From Inia geoffrensis (taxonomy: Eukaryota > Chordata > Mammalia > Artiodactyla > Iniidae): a DNA stretch of 64,000 bases. Shown one piece after another: positions 11,861 to 24,044 of this stretch. A program made the position numbers and the translations under genes. The DNA is taken from NCBI GenBank assembly GCA_036417435.1, contig CM070913.1, forward strand, positions 20,056,680 through 20,120,679. The letters are read 5' to 3'. A model generated the notes under the pieces. It saw only the letters and a list, made by a program, of their open reading frames with translations, was not told where the DNA came from and did no database searches. Numbering within the stretch: position 1 is the stretch's first letter; the number at the start of each line of letters is the position of its first letter.

Positions 11861-12685
11861 AAGCTTTCACATTCCCTTACATAGTGTCAGTATATGATGA
11901 GAAATGGGAGGACAATAAATCTTCATTTTAGCGTGTAATTGGCAGGCTCATCATCTGCCGGTTTGCTAACTCACTCTGCCAAAAAATGCTAGAAGTTTCT
12001 TCCTCACAATTGTTGATCAGTAGGCAGTGACTTATTTGACAAGAGTCAGTTGGGCCTGAGTGGAACTGAGCCTGAGGGGAAAGGGGAGACTTCAGGGCTG
12101 GTGGGAAGGAAGCCTCCCCCCACAGAATCTGGGCAGATGGAACCCCTGCCTCTGAAGCTTGCTGGCCCTGGCCCTGATAGCACCTGTTATTTTAAGGCTT
12201 TTGGAACTGCTATGGGGACATTGTGTTTGCTGGGAACGTGCTCTGAAAAATATCTTGCTCTGGGTATGTGTCTTCTGTCAATAACATGTTGTTTTCTCTT
12301 TTCAGCTTCTGAATATGAATGTGCAGCTCTTTGTGTGAATTAACAAAGAGTTACAAATGGAAAGATTCAATAGGTAATATTTACAACCAGGCTAATTTTC
12401 TTAATGAAGCTGTTGCAAGAATTCCCCTTCTGAAACTCTATTCTCCTGGTGATTTATCTTTACAAAGCTTGTCACCCATTTCAAGTCTTTGTTCACCTCA
12501 AGTCCATGGCTGAGACCAGAAAAAAATCAATACTTTATACTCCTTCTGGTCTTTCAAATTCTTTATGAGATTTTAAATTGAGGGGCAAGAGGTACTGAAT
12601 TTTTACCAACAGCTGTCTGTCTCTAAGGGGTGTACCTTTATTCAGAATACTTCAATATCCCCCTAAGCTGAGGCCTAAGATGGTT
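11860..12685. other. Unassigned; one isolated acceptor-like site
   Basis: A strong acceptor-like sequence, TTGTTTTCTCTTTTCAG, ends at 12305. All three frames after it hit a stop before the next donor-like site at about 12373, so I do not call a coding exon. Confidence 0.4.
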
Positions 12686-12696
12686 TATGCATGCTG

Positions 12697-12910
12697 GTTT
12701 TTATTTTATTTATTTTTTGCAGTATGTGGACCTCTCACTGTTGTGGCCTCTCCCGCTGCGGAGCACAGGCTCCGGACGCGCAGGCTCAGCGGCCATGGCT
12801 CACGGGCCCAGCCGCTCCGCGGCATGTGGGATCTTCCCGGACCGGGGCACGAACCCACGTCCCCTGCATCAGCAGGCGGACTCTCCACCACTGCGCCGCC
12901 AGGGAAGCCC
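12697..12910 (-). mobile_element. CHR-2-type SINE
   Basis: A full-length antisense copy running from its tail side (TTTTTTGCAGTATGTGG) to its head (CCAGGGAAGCCC). It is flanked by an 11-bp duplication, TATGCATGCTG, at 12686-12696 and 12911-12921. All three + frames are open for about 80 codons, purely from SINE sequence. Confidence 0.95.
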
Positions 12911-12921
12911 TATGCATGCTG

Positions 12922-13501
12922 TTGTTAAAACTTAGGTGATTCTGAGCTAATATAATCATTTCAAACAGAACTAAAATGCTTATGGTCCGGAAACTTGATG
13001 AATTCTGCTCCATCCCTGGCCCCCTCCCCTGCATGTTGTTTTTAGGGTGAAATGATGGGTTTCTTCTGTTTGTTCAGACCTCGTTTGTTTTGCGGCACAA
13101 GCAGTTTGTTTTATGTTCCAAACAACGTCTGTCTGGTACAAAATCTCAACCAGCTTCTGTGTTACCTGGGCAAAAGAGACTGTGTCCAGAGCCCTCAGAG
13201 GCCTGTAAAGTCACTCTGAAAACACCAACACAATCAGCTCTCTGGGTCTTCCCTGGGGATGCCACATCCCGGAAATAAATCCGTGTGAAAAGAATAAAAA
13301 TAAAGAGCTCGGAGTTGTCTAAGGCAATGACCTTAGCTAAATTTAATGCCAAAGAAGAGTCTAGTGAAATAAAGATTGTAATTATTCCGGCCTTCCTCAT
13401 TTCTTAAGAGTTTCTCAACAGTCATCACCTAAGAAGTTATCTCTTACCAAGCCCCGTGAGCCTTCACTGATGGAAGAAGTTGAAAAACATATTGGCTCAG
13501 C
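12922..13501. other. Unassigned sequence
   Basis: No repeat family or gene structure recognised. Confidence 0.4.
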
Positions 13502-13517
13502 GAAAGCAATGTTCTTG

Positions 13518-13943
13518 TTTTTTTTTTTAATTTTTCTTTTATATTGGAGTATAGTTGATTAACAATGTTGTGTTAGTTTCAGGTGTACAGCAAAGTGACA
13601 CCGTTATACATATACATGTATCTATTCTTTTTCAAATTTTTTTCCCATTTAGGTTGTTACAGGATATTGAATAAAGTTCCCTGTGCCATACAGCAGGTCC
13701 TTGTTGGTTATCTATTTTAAATATACCAGTGTGTATATGTTAATCCCAAACTCCTAATTTATCCCTCCCCCCGATATCAATAACCATAAATCCATTCTCT
13801 AAGTCTGTGAGTCTGTTTCTGTTTTGTAAATAAGTTCATTTGTATCATTTTTTTAAGATTCCATATAAGTGATATCATATGATATTTGTCTTTCTCTGTC
13901 TGACTTACTTCACTTAGTATGATAATCTCCAGGTCCAACCATG
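13518..13943 (-). mobile_element. L1 3' end, antisense, 5'-truncated
   Basis: Same 3' UTR segment as at 3555-4023. It starts with a poly(T) tract (the complement of the A-tail). Imperfect duplications GAAAGCAATGTTCTT (13502-13516) and GAAAGCAACATTCTT (13944-13958) bound the insertion. Confidence 0.92.
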
Positions 13944-13959
13944 GAAAGCAACATTCTTA

Positions 13960-15000
13960 TGAACTATCATTTTACACCAGCACATGTATGCACTGTAGGC
14001 TCAGTAGACCTTGCTTCATCCCACAAACACTTGAGTAAGGCAAATTCATCTTAACTGCTGAGAACTCAACACTGCAAAAACAAGTTAAAACATCAAACAT
14101 AAGAATTCTTTAGGCTAGAGAACATAGAGTTGGCAGCTCCTTCTGGAGGAAAAATGTGATATAACATTTGTGTAACTATTTTAAAATTTAATCAAGGATT
14201 TCAAAGCCCAACCTTTGGGAGAACTGACTGAATCTTGGAAGAGCTCTCTGCATTGATAGGAATCGAGCTGGAGATCTGAGGACACTGGGGCCCAGTCCAC
14301 TCCAGGAAAGAGTGCTGTGCAGAGCCAAGACAGGCACACGGCCCTCTGCCAAATATGACAGCATTGACATCGGAGCGCTGTCTCAAGACAGGGGCCTGCA
14401 ATATTAGGTATGATCAGAGCTGAGGAGAGGGGCTCTAGACAGAAATGCAAGCCTGTTGGGTGGGGGAGTAGCCACCAAAGGGTAGAGGTGGGTGAGGAGG
14501 AGCAGTGGGTGTGCTGTAAATGTTCAACAACCGGCTGTCTAGAAAAATATATGTCTGTGTGTTTTATCAATTTTACTGATGCAAAGGATGTGTAGCACAC
14601 AGTTTACAAATAATACTAACACATATAATACTCTTCATTATACAGTTCATATAGCCATCCGACTCTCACAAAAATTTTTGTTGTTTTTGCCAAATTCTTG
14701 TATTCACAGTCAACCTATAGTTGTAAGTCAACCATCATAAGTCAACCATACAACTCCATAGTAAGTGGAGTTGCATTCCAATCCACTATTTTTCCAATAA
14801 ATTTATTGTCATTAATTCTGATATGTGATCTCCCATTAAACTCACCCTTATACAAATTATTTTCATTAAACAGAAATCCCTTTCAACTTCACTCTGTCAT
14901 TTTGGCATTTTAGGGATCAGAATTTGAAAAATAATTTTGTGTTATACAGTAGAAGTCACAATACCACTTGATGGTTAATACAAAAATTTTTTGTTAATAA
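13960..15000. other. Unassigned sequence
   Basis: It includes an open frame on the minus strand at 14181-14600 (139 codons counting a non-curated start) with no recognisable domain. The part after 14690 may belong to the Tigger-like remnant that continues past the SINE. Confidence 0.35.
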
Positions 15001-15012
15001 TTTCTTTCTATA

Positions 15013-15128
15013 GGGAATTCCCTGGCAGTCCAGTGGTTAGCATTCAGCACTTTCACTGCTGTGGCCCAGGTTCAATCCCTAGTTGGGGAACTAAGAGCCC
15101 GCAAGCTGTGCAACATGGCCAAAAAAAA
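15013..15128 (+). mobile_element. CHR-1-type SINE (about 120 bp)
   Basis: It begins GGGAATTCCCTGGCAGTCCA and ends in a GGCCAAAAAAAA tail. It is flanked by 12-bp duplications TTTCTTTCTATA (15001-15012) and TTTGTTTCTATA (15129-15140). It interrupts a Tigger-like remnant. Confidence 0.93.
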
Positions 15129-15140
15129 TTTGTTTCTATA

Positions 15141-15622
15141 CTTTTAGAAATAAAATTAATTTTAAGCTAAAACACTCACCTTATTTTTCAGTTTATACTT
15201 CTACATCAGTATGATTTGTTGTTTATTCCAAGTCTACCATCAGTTTTAGTAATTCTATCATTAACAACCATGTCATAAAATCAGACCATGACTAAATGCT
15301 TGATTACTACTCACTTCACACCATTGATGGATGAATGTAGTTCTGACATGAATGTCAGTTAATATTTTCGTGTACTCTGACATAAGATGAAAGTGAAACC
15401 ATGAAGATGGATGTTAGAATTTCATTCATTTATCATGACATGAGCAACTTCTCTGCTGAGTCAACTGTTTATGTTACCAGTAAGTCTTCTGATCAACAGT
15501 AGGCTATTAGTAGTTACGTTTTGGGGGAAGCAAGTTAAAGTTCAAGTTAAACGTGAATTTTTGACTACACGGGGGTCAGCACCACTAACTCCTGTGTTGT
15601 TCAAGGGTCAAGTGTAGTTTGA
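15141..15622 (-). mobile_element. Tigger-like DNA transposon remnant
   Basis: The right end reads GTTTTGGGGGAAGCAAG, ACTACACGGGGGTCAGC and TTGTTCAAGGGTCAAG, the complement of the CAGTTGACCCTTGAACAA terminus of a Tigger (pogo/mariner) family. The left part is too diverged to place firmly. Confidence 0.5.
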
Positions 15623-15830
15623 TTGTGGTAATAATTTCACAATGTACACTTTCCTTGTCATAAATTTTGTAACTTTTACTATCCTTTTAACTAATTTTCT
15701 ATATTTTTCAGACTTTCTACAATTGCATTGCAAAAGAAAAAAAAAAAAAAGTAATAAAAGGCAAGATTTGGTTTACCAAAATTGACTTTACAGTCAAATT
15801 TGTAATGTGGACAAAAACAGTTATGCTCAG

Positions 15831-15965
15831 GGACTGCCCTGGCGGTCCAGGGGTTAAGACTCCATGCTTCCAATGCAGGGGATGTTGGTTCCATCCCTGG
15901 TCTGGGAACTAAGATCCCACATGCTGCACGGTGCAGCCAGGGGAAAAAAATTAAGAAAATAAAAT
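15831..15965 (+). mobile_element. CHR-1-type SINE
   Basis: The head is GGACTGCCCTGGCGGTCCAG and the tail is A-rich. Flanking repeats AGTTATGCTCAG (15819-15830) and AGCTATGCACAG (15966-15977) are read as a decayed target duplication. Confidence 0.9.
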
Positions 15966-16080
15966 AGCTATGCACAGAACTTTGCATTAGGTACAGCAAA
16001 AATAGAGACTGATGGGAAATAGTTAAAATTACAGTACAAGTTTATTTTTGGAATCCCATGAAAATTTTCTAAAGGGGCTT

Positions 16081-16288
16081 TTTTTTTTTTTTTTTTGCGG
16101 TATGCAGGCCTCTCACTGTTGTGGCCTCTCTCGTTGCGGAGCACAGGCTCCGGACGCGCAGGCTCAGCGGCCATGGCTCACGGGCACAGCCACTCCGCGG
16201 CATGTGGGATCTCCCCGGACCGGGCACGAACCCGCGTCCCCTGCATCGGCAGGCGGACTCTCAACCACTACGCCACCAGGGAAGCTCC
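16081..16288 (-). mobile_element. CHR-2-type SINE
   Basis: A poly(T) run is followed by the complement of a full CHR-2 element. A 7-bp duplication, GGGGCTT, lies at 16074-16080 and 16289-16295. Overlapping open frames on the + strand come only from the SINE. Confidence 0.95.
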
Positions 16289-16484
16289 GGGGCTTTTAAA
16301 AATGTAACAGAAACAGATGCACTATGGAGGGAAATTTGTTCCTTTAGTGGTGCCACTGAAACCGAGGGTAATCATCAGTTAGAGCCATTCCACCTGTAAC
16401 CTGTCTTCACTGATTAAGCTTGTTTTCTTTCATTGTTGCTACAAAAACTCACGTGTCCTCCAAGCAGTGAGTAACCTGAATAAT

Positions 16485-16925
16485 AAGATGTTTGCCCAGC
16501 AGCCTTTTAAGACTGGTTAGGGCCACCGACCCTCCAACTGGGCACGCACAGGTGTCCGCTTGGTGACATTTTGATAACAGAGGGCGAAAACCTCCATCCT
16601 CAGATCACCCTGGTGCCACCATTTTCTGAATATTCATTCTGTGACGAAGCCTGTAGCTTAGTTACACCTGCACAGAAGGATGACCTCACCGTTTTCTTAT
16701 TTTCAATCACCTTTCCCCACCCTCCGCATGCTCCACATGAGTCAGACTGCCCTGCTTCCTTATCCCATAAATACCCCAAGCCCCTTGCCTTCTGGGAAGT
16801 CGATTTGAGATTTGTTCTCCTGTCTCTTCGTTTAGCTGACTCATGAACCATTTCTCTGCTGCAAATTTCCATGTCTCAGCATTTGGCTTGCTGTGCACAG
16901 GACAAACGAACCTGGTGGATAAGAG
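16485..16925 (+). mobile_element. ERV1-like LTR
   Basis: The layout is U3, then CCATAAATACCCC (a TATA-like box near 16766), then GATTTGAGATTTGTTCTCCTG, then TGTCTCAGCATTTGGC and CGAACCTGGTGG at the end. The usual AATAAA near 16845 is lost (GACTCATGAACC). The frames inside are not genes. Confidence 0.6.
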
Positions 16926-18320
16926 CACCTTACAATCCAGCACCTGTTTGGATGATGCTGAAAGATTCACTCTGTCACAACAAGTTACCGGATGATACTA
17001 GGAAGTGAGGTTCGGTCTTTTAAGAATAATAGCATCTTTGTTCTTCATTACATTTTCTGCCATTATAATCAATAGATTAAGTGGTCTAAAAACAAAAGTG
17101 ACATTCTGCTAAGGACTATGAGAATTATTCAAAGAAAGGTGTTTAGGAAAATAAAACCAAGCCTATCATGTGACTTTCATAATTCACTACTATCTTTCTT
17201 CAGACTTTGCTGCTCTTTTGCTCTGCCATCTCTCAAATCCTGATTTCATCCGAATTCGCTCTTTTCTGACGACCGTTGGCTCTCAGATTTTTTCCTACCC
17301 TATTTCAAGCTTGATTATGACTGTCCCCTATTATTCTCTTTAGAAAATGTTTTTCTTACCATAATATATATATCAACCCCTCAAAAAGTGCTATGTCACT
17401 GTTTATTAATAAACCCTGCCCCACGGCACATGAACCAGAGTTGAGCAAAGAATTTACACTGGAAACATCTTGTAGACTTGAATTGATTTGATTCTCCTTT
17501 TGCAGGCAAATTTAGGATTATAAATTCCTCTTTGCCTTAATCTGTAATATTATTCTGGGCTCGATGGCTCTGCCTAAAGGACCAGACCCTTCAACTATAA
17601 CCCAAGACTTTTTTTTTTTAAATCAAATTCAGACTATTTACAATTCACAAGCCACATCTCAAATAATTTACTCTTAGGCTTTATTTTCTCCCATTCAGAA
17701 AGCCCCCTCCAAGCCCCCAAAAGAAGAGGAAAGGAGGAAAGGCAATGAATATGATTCCATTTCCCCAGCCCCTCAGCTACCAAGTAGAGCAAAAATACAA
17801 AAACATTCTGGGAAAGATAGAAATGATAGTGTTTACCTCTGAAGGAGCAAGAAAGAGGAGGGGCTGGGGTGTCTCTTGTATCTGCAATTTTTGGGAGCAA
17901 ATGAGGCTAAATGTCATTGTGCATTAAATCTGGGTGGTGGGTGCATGAATGCCTACCATGTAAATTACTGGACTTTCAATTAAGAACAAAAGAAAGAGAG
18001 AGTAGGTACTAAAACTTACATGTTGATTAATCAGAGAACTTGGGGTCTGAGCCCCGCATCCTGCCTGGAAATCGCCTCCTCAGGTGGAAAGCTATACTCT
18101 TCAGAGCTCAAGGGGGTCCTTAAATTATATATAGATACAGGATAAATGCAAATCCTGAGACAGTGTTGCATAACCTGTTGGGTATGCGCTGAGCCCAGTT
18201 CTTCCCACAAGGCTGGTGACAAATGTGAGCCAGCATCCCGGATAGAGAAGGTGAAAGTGCTTGATTCATTCAAGAGGGAACTCGCAAGAGTATTACAAAA
18301 GAGTTTAGGAAATTCAGCAT
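16926..18320. other. Unassigned, repeat-poor sequence
   Basis: I find no confident repeat family or exon structure over these 1.4 kb. Confidence 0.4.
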
Positions 18321-18335
18321 AAAAAATGAGCCATA

Positions 18336-18540
18336 GGGCTTCCCTGGTGGCGCAGTGGTTGAGAGTCCACCTGCCGATGCAGGGGACACAGGTTCGTGCC
18401 CCGGTCCGGGAAGATCCCACACGCGGCGGAGCGGCTGGGCCCGTGAGCCATGGCCGCTGAGCCTGCGGATCCGGAGCCTGTGCTCCGCAACGGGAGAGAC
18501 CACAACAGTGAGAGGACTGCGTACCGCCAAAAAAAAAAAA
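18336..18540 (+). mobile_element. CHR-2-type SINE
   Basis: A complete sense copy with an A-tail. It is flanked by AAAAATGAGCCATA (18322-18335) and AAAAATGAGCCGTA (18541-18554). The 187-codon minus-strand frame across it is part SINE and part flank, with no protein support. Confidence 0.96.
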
Positions 18541-18554
18541 AAAAATGAGCCGTA

Positions 18555-19720
18555 GAAAAATATATCCCAGCAGAGAAAAGATAAGCAACTCCAAACTACG
18601 GGAAGCTAAAAAATTGTATGGGTTTCCTCCCCACCATAGGGTTCTGAATGTTGAGAAAAAGCAGTATCATACCAATGGTCTAAAGAACACTGAGCATTCT
18701 CAATCTTCAACAAGCAGAAATATTGCTGTTACTATTCCCTGGAATAAAAAGATACGCCCCACTGACAGATGTGGAATGTAACTTGGGCAACTAAGACATG
18801 CCCTCTGGGAGTGTGAGTTGAAGTGGAATTAAGAGCCAACCAGGGCCCCAAACCACTCATTCTGTTTCTGATTCACACGGAAATGAGTGTTACTTAGGAG
18901 CAATCTGATGTTGACGCTCTCGGCGGAAAACCAAAGGGCCCTTTCCAGTTGCAAGCCATTTCTTTGGAAGCATCTATAGGCAGTGAATGACTGTCTACAT
19001 AGATAATGTTAAAGAGTGAATTGAATCTCTTGGCCCCAACAAGAGGTCCAGTTGGTCTGTTCTGCCTGATTTACCCATTGGACAGCTACCTGGTTTTCCG
19101 GTCTGCCCACCAAATGGGACCTGTTGGAGCTTCTGGGCCATAGCCAAGCGAACCAAGGCCCTCTACTCTCTGCCTAGTTCATCTTGCTGCCCTCATCCGC
19201 ACCAGCGTCTGTATCTCATGAGACTTCCCCAGCACAAGTCTCAGTGATGGAGCATGGAATCCATTTTCTTTGCCATCAGCCCTGTGTTGCTGCGATTCCA
19301 AGGGGCCCCATATCTCAGAGCACTGTGGTTATGGTACCCTGAGGACACATCACCACTTCCTGGGACTGGCTTGAAAGAGTCTAGCACTGAGCAATTTGTG
19401 GTTCCAGGGGAACTACTGATGGCCACCCCCCACCCCGCCATGGGCTAAGCCTCTTATGGTGGCAGAGTTAGTCTTCGTCCCTCTGCAGGTGACTCTTGAT
19501 CTCCCTGTAGCAAATTGTGGTCTCATCCTGTCTGACCTCTTCCAGGGATGGCTCAACCTCACCCAAGAACAGAATCTCCCCACCAGACCTTCAGTCTTGC
19601 TGTAGAACTCCAAAGACACCAAAATAACTCTGCCTCTAACACGAGTATTCCACCCTAGGTCGGATCATCTATTTCTGAAAGCTGATATTTTTTGGTCACT
19701 TACTATATCCTGAACTTCCT
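18555..19720. other. Unassigned sequence
   Basis: 19020-19640 is relatively GC-rich and looks like decayed retroelement or unique sequence. Translation in all frames is broken by stops and gave nothing I recognise. Confidence 0.35.
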
Positions 19721-20062
19721 TGCATGTCTGTACATATACTGTGTGCCAGGCATTGGCCAGGCCTGGAGATCCAGCCCCTTGGAGTTTACAGGTTATGTCA
19801 TAACAGCTGCTCAGCCTTTGATTCTTTATCTACTGTCCTGCTGATGGATATTTTGGCCATTTTCAGTGTTTTCACGGCTACACAGTGTCTTGCAATGCAC
19901 AGCCTTATCCTTACATCTTTGCACAGTTGTGTGCTTCTGTACAATAAATTCCTGAATCAGAATTGCTGGATCAAATGGAACGCATTCTTAAACTTTTAAA
20001 ATCAATTTTGTTGAGATATAATTTACATACACTAAACTGACCTATTTAAAATGTACAGTTTA

Positions 20063-20179
20063 GGGAATTCTCTGGTGGTCCAGTGGTTAAGACTCTGTGC
20101 TTCCATTGCAGGGGACATTCTGGTCAGGGAACTAAGATCCTGCATGCCATGCAGCACAGCCCCCCCCCCCAAAAAAAAA
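20063..20179 (+). mobile_element. CHR-1-type SINE inside L1
   Basis: The insertion is bounded by a 17-bp duplication, TTAAAATGTACAGTTTA (20046-20062) and TTAAAACGTACAGTTTA (20180-20196). It therefore postdates the surrounding L1. Confidence 0.95.
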
Positions 20180-20907
20180 TTAAAACGTACAGTTTAAAAA
20201 GTTTTAATAGACTATATATGAATATATACATCTATACACACACACCTGTGGAAATCTATATCTGCAAAACCACTAGCATAATTAATACACAGAATATTGT
20301 CATCACCCCCCAAATTTCCTCTTTCCTATTTGCAGTTTGTTCCTCCATCCATTCCCTGCACCAGGCAAACATTGATCTGCTTTCTGTCATTATAGATTGG
20401 CCTACATTTTTAGATTTAAAAAACAATGGAATTATACAGTATGTAGTCTGGTGTCTGGCTTCCTTTGAGATACATCCATGTTACTGTACGTATTAGTAGT
20501 TCCTTCCTTTTTATTGATGGGTAGTGTTCCAGTGGCTGGAAAGGAAGGTATGGGCATGCCACAATTTATTTATGTATTTTTCTGTGACATACCCTTGGGT
20601 TGTTTCCAGTTTTGAGCTATAATGAATAAAATTGCTATGAATATTTTTGTACGTGACATTGTGTGAGCACAGGTTTTCACGTCTCTTGGGTACCTAGGAG
20701 TGTAATTGTTGGTTCATATGGTAGATATATGTTTGACTTTATAAGAAAGTAGCTAGCTTCCAAAATGGTTGTATCACTTTTTCATTCTACCAGCAATGGA
20801 CTCTTAATCTTCTGATAGCTATTACCAAATTCGTCTCCAAGATAGCTTTATTAACACTCTCCAAAAGTGAATGAGGGTCTATTTCCCACACTCTCACCAA
20901 CATTGTT

Positions 20908-21247
20908 TTTTTTTAAATAAATTTATTTATTTTATTTATTTTGTTTATGGCTGAGTTGGGTCTTCGCCGCTGCACACAGACCCTCTCGAGCTGCAGTGAG
21001 TGGGGGCCACTCCCTGCTGCCATGCGCGGGCCTCTCACCGTGGCGGCTCCCATTGTTGCGGAGCACGGGGTCCAGACACGCGGGCCTCAGTAGCCGGGGC
21101 TCCCAGTAGGTGTGGCTTCCAGGCTCAGCAGTTATGGCTCACAGGCCTAGTTGCTCCGCGGCATGCAGGATCCTCCCAGACACAGCCCAAACCCGTGTCC
21201 CCCACATTGGCAGGCAGATTCCCAACCACTGAGCCACCAGGGAAGCC
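20908..21247 (-). mobile_element. Long CHR SINE (about 340 bp)
   Basis: An antisense long-form element with an AAATAAATTTATTTATTT-type tail on the left and the head CCACCAGGGAAGCCC on the right. It inserted into the L1, leaving CTCACCAACATTGTT (20893-20907) and CTCACCAGCATTGTT (21248-21262). Confidence 0.93.
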
Positions 21248-21310
21248 CTCACCAGCATTGTTGATTGTCAATCTTTTTAATCTCTGCCAATCTGATAATT
21301 AAAACATGAT

Positions 21311-22442
21311 GATTCCTTGTTTGGAAGTGCACTCCTTTTCTGATAGAGCACTCGTAAAGCATCTATATTTGGTAGGTAATAAACTCAAAAGCACTTGGCC
21401 ACAGAGGACTCTGGTCCATGATGCCGTGCCAGGCAGGTCAGACCTGGGACCTGGCTTGGAGGCGGGAGACGCTTAGTAGGAGATCAGGTTCAGAGAAATC
21501 ACCAATGGCTAGAAAGAACAGAAGTTCTATGGTCAATGTCCTGGGGACCAAACAGCAGAATTAGGAAACACAGGCCAGGGTTCTGAGCTAAGGATGTGGG
21601 TACAAAAGCATCACAAAGCCTAAGACAGAAAGTTTGATTTTTTTTTTTTTTAAAGAATAGATCTCAAAATGGGGTCTGTGTAAAAGACATTAAGGCAATG
21701 TTAACAGAATGGAATTTTGTATCAATATTTATAAAAGGCATTGAAGCCGAGAACTTCCAGTTCACAAATAGGCTGTGTATATGATGGCTTATGACCCTTC
21801 ACAAAATGCTGTCGATCTCATGTCCCCATAAAACAGTGTTTTTAACGAGAAACGGGGATCCTAATCAATGCCTAATGCTCAATTAAAAAAAATAAATTAT
21901 AGTGAACACCATAATTGACAAGTGTGACAGTCTGAGTTTCTTGGTGACGACAAAAAGAAGCCATCGCTGGCAAACTTAAGTGGGAAAAACAATGCATTGA
22001 AAGGATAACCAGTAGCTCAGAGGTTTGACGGAAATATTGGGCAGCAAGGCTTGGGAAATGGGTTGGAACAAAAAGAGCACCGGCAGCTGGGAACACTGCC
22101 AAGATCTGCCGAGAGGGACCGTCAGCCGAGGGTGCGTCGCTGCCATATGGGCCCCACAGGCCTGGATGCTCTCCATGGCGAGCTGGCCACCCTGCTGCCT
22201 CAGCTGGTGATCACCTTTCACTGTACCTTTGCTTCACTCCTTGAGGGTGAGCGTCCCAGCTCTCAGAACATGATTGGCCAAACCTGGGTTCCATGCCCAC
22301 GCTCTTGTCACCAGCAGCAACTCCAGGGACCAGCTGTCATTCTCTGTCTCCCATCGTGGGGAGCAGGAAGCCCTTGCCTCATATTGTAACATTACTGCTA
22401 ACCAGGAAGGGTGTTCAGAGGCAACGTAAAAAACAAGTGAAA
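21311..22442. other. Unassigned; possible old repeat at 22240-22400
   Basis: 22240-22400 (ATGATTGGCCAAACCTGGGT) resembles a dispersed repeat also glimpsed at 32500-32640. I cannot name it, and the rest shows no feature. Confidence 0.35.
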
Positions 22443-22563
22443 GGAATTCCCCAGCAGTCCGGTGGTTAGGTCTCCACGCTTCCACTGCATAGGGTACGGG
22501 TTTGATCCCTTAGGTTGGGGAACTAAGAACCTGCATGCCATGTGGCAGGGCCAAAAAAAAAAA
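22443..22563 (+). mobile_element. CHR-1-type SINE
   Basis: The head GGAATTCCCCAGCAGTCCGG, a box-B-like GGGTTTGATCCC and a GGCCAAAAAAAAAAAG tail are all present. Confidence 0.92.
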
Positions 22564-22924
22564 GAATGTATGTAAATGCTGAATTTCACTAAAACCATAC
22601 ATTAAAAAAAATAATAAGTGGGGAAAAAATGAAGGCACAACATAGAAGTCCTCTACAACAGAAAGAAAAAAAATCTGTTATACTATTGCGTAGTAGCAAG
22701 CTTAAGGCAGAAAAGTCTCCAAACACTGACATTATACTTATTCTAAGGCATTTTCAAACTGCACTGAGAAAATCGTATTATGCAGGGATTCAACCCAGTC
22801 ACATGTCCTACATGAGAATAATCACTGTTAACACTCAGCTTTCTCCTTTTATCAATCACCTTACAGTATTAACTACACATGTGGTAGGAGAGTAATATGA
22901 CGGATTTTAAAAGTACACATGTCA

Positions 22925-23010
22925 GGGGCTTCCCTGGTGGTTAAGACTCCGCACTTCCACTGCAGGGGGCGTGGGTTCGATCCCTGGTCCAGGAACTAGG
23001 ATCCTGCATG
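22925..23010 (+). mobile_element. CHR SINE, 3'-truncated
   Basis: The head GGGGCTTCCCTGGTGG joins directly to TTAAGACTCCGCACTTCC. It continues through GGGTTCGATCCCTGG to GATCCTGCATG, where it breaks off with no A-tail. Confidence 0.85.
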
Positions 23011-23186
23011 TGTGTGCGTGTCTCGGTGGTTTCCTTCTCCAACTGCCACCTTGTGGAACTACATACTCTTGTTTGAACAAGTTGGGCATTTACTCAACAC
23101 TCCTCTCTTAGATATGCCTTTCAAAAGTCACCATAAAATTGACTCCAACTTTTTAAATGTTTAATACCAGTGTTAAAAAGATAAGG

Positions 23187-23544
23187 CAGGGGACTTTCCT
23201 GGTGGTGCAGTGGTTCAGAATCCGCCTGCCAATATAGGGGACACGGGTTTGAGCCCTGGTCCGGGAAGATCCCACATGCCACAGAGCAACTAAGCCCGGG
23301 TGCCACAACTACTGAGCCCGCGTGCTTCAACTACTGAATCCCAGGCACCCTAGAGCCCACACGCCACAACTACTGAAGCCCACATGCCTAGAGCCTGTGC
23401 TCCGCAACAAGAGAAGCCACCGCAATGAGAAACCTGGGCACCACAGCAAAGAGTAGCCCCTGCTCGCCGCAAATAGAGAAAGCCTGCACGTGCAACAAAG
23501 ACCCAACACAGCCAAAAAAATAAAAATTAAATTAAAAAAATAAT
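23187..23544 (+). mobile_element. Long CHR SINE
   Basis: A full long-form element with the repeated CAACTACTGA interior and CCAACACAGCCAAAAAAAT at the tail. The flanking duplication is AAGATAAGG (23178-23186 and 23545-23553). Confidence 0.94.
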
Positions 23545-23589
23545 AAGATAAGGTATGTTGCTGGCTTGCATGAAACAGCATTGAACAAC

Positions 23590-24010
23590 ACCATACAGCA
23601 GCATGTGTTGTGTGAATGGACCTCAGAAATGCAACGTTGACCAAAATAATCAAGTTGTAAAAGAAAATATAAACAAAAATCACAACTCCAGTCACAAAGA
23701 GGACAAAATTATGTACATCCAGATGATATATAGTTTAGTCAGTTATGCATATGTGGTCAAATTATCAAGAAAACTAAAGGAATATTCACAAAAATGTTTT
23801 TCTCTAAAGGGGGGTGGGTGGGATGTAATCAGAGAGGCACAAAAGGGGGTTTTCTAAATGATATAAACATTATCATTCTATTGTATTGATTTAATCTGAG
23901 AGGTAAGTGTGGGCATTAATTTCATTATCATCCTTTAAACACACATATATGCTTATATGATCTTTTGATAGATTAATGACAAAGCTTAAAAAAATCCAAA
24001 GATACCCCTC
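23590..24010 (+). mobile_element. Old L1 3' end, sense
   Basis: TATGCATATGTGGTCAAAT, an A-rich block, a G-rich GGGGGGTGGGTGGGATG segment and a terminal TTTAAACACACATATATGCT follow the 3' end of an ancient L1. It is diverged and non-coding. Confidence 0.6.
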
Positions 24011-24044
24011 CCTCACAAAAAAAAAAGAGAAAAAGATGAGGTGG

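Larger units (their letters stand above)
19800..21310 (-). mobile_element. Old L1 3' region, antisense, split by two SINEs
   Basis: The + strand shows the complement of an L1 3' region: GTTGAGATATAATTTACATA, GGAATTATACAGTATGTAG, TTTTTATTGATGGGTAGTG, GGGTTGTTTCCAGTTTTGAG, CTACCAGCAATGGA. A further L1-like block at 19800-19985 (CTGATGGATATTTTGGCCAT) precedes it and may be a second fragment. The frames are broken. Confidence 0.75.

Noticed and set aside
12306..12373. Segment after the strong acceptor-like TTGTTTTCTCTTTTCAG
   Set aside because: All three frames contain stops before the next donor, so it is not a coding exon.
16081..16288. tRNA-like A and B boxes in CHR SINE heads as tRNA genes
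   Set aside because: They are SINE heads without a foldable complete tRNA or discriminator end.
18031..18594. 187-codon minus-strand open frame, one of the longest in the window
   Set aside because: Its middle is antisense CHR-2 SINE (RSTGSG/HCCGLSRCGAQAPD type sequence repeated at every antisense SINE). The ends are flank and poly(T)-encoded Phe.
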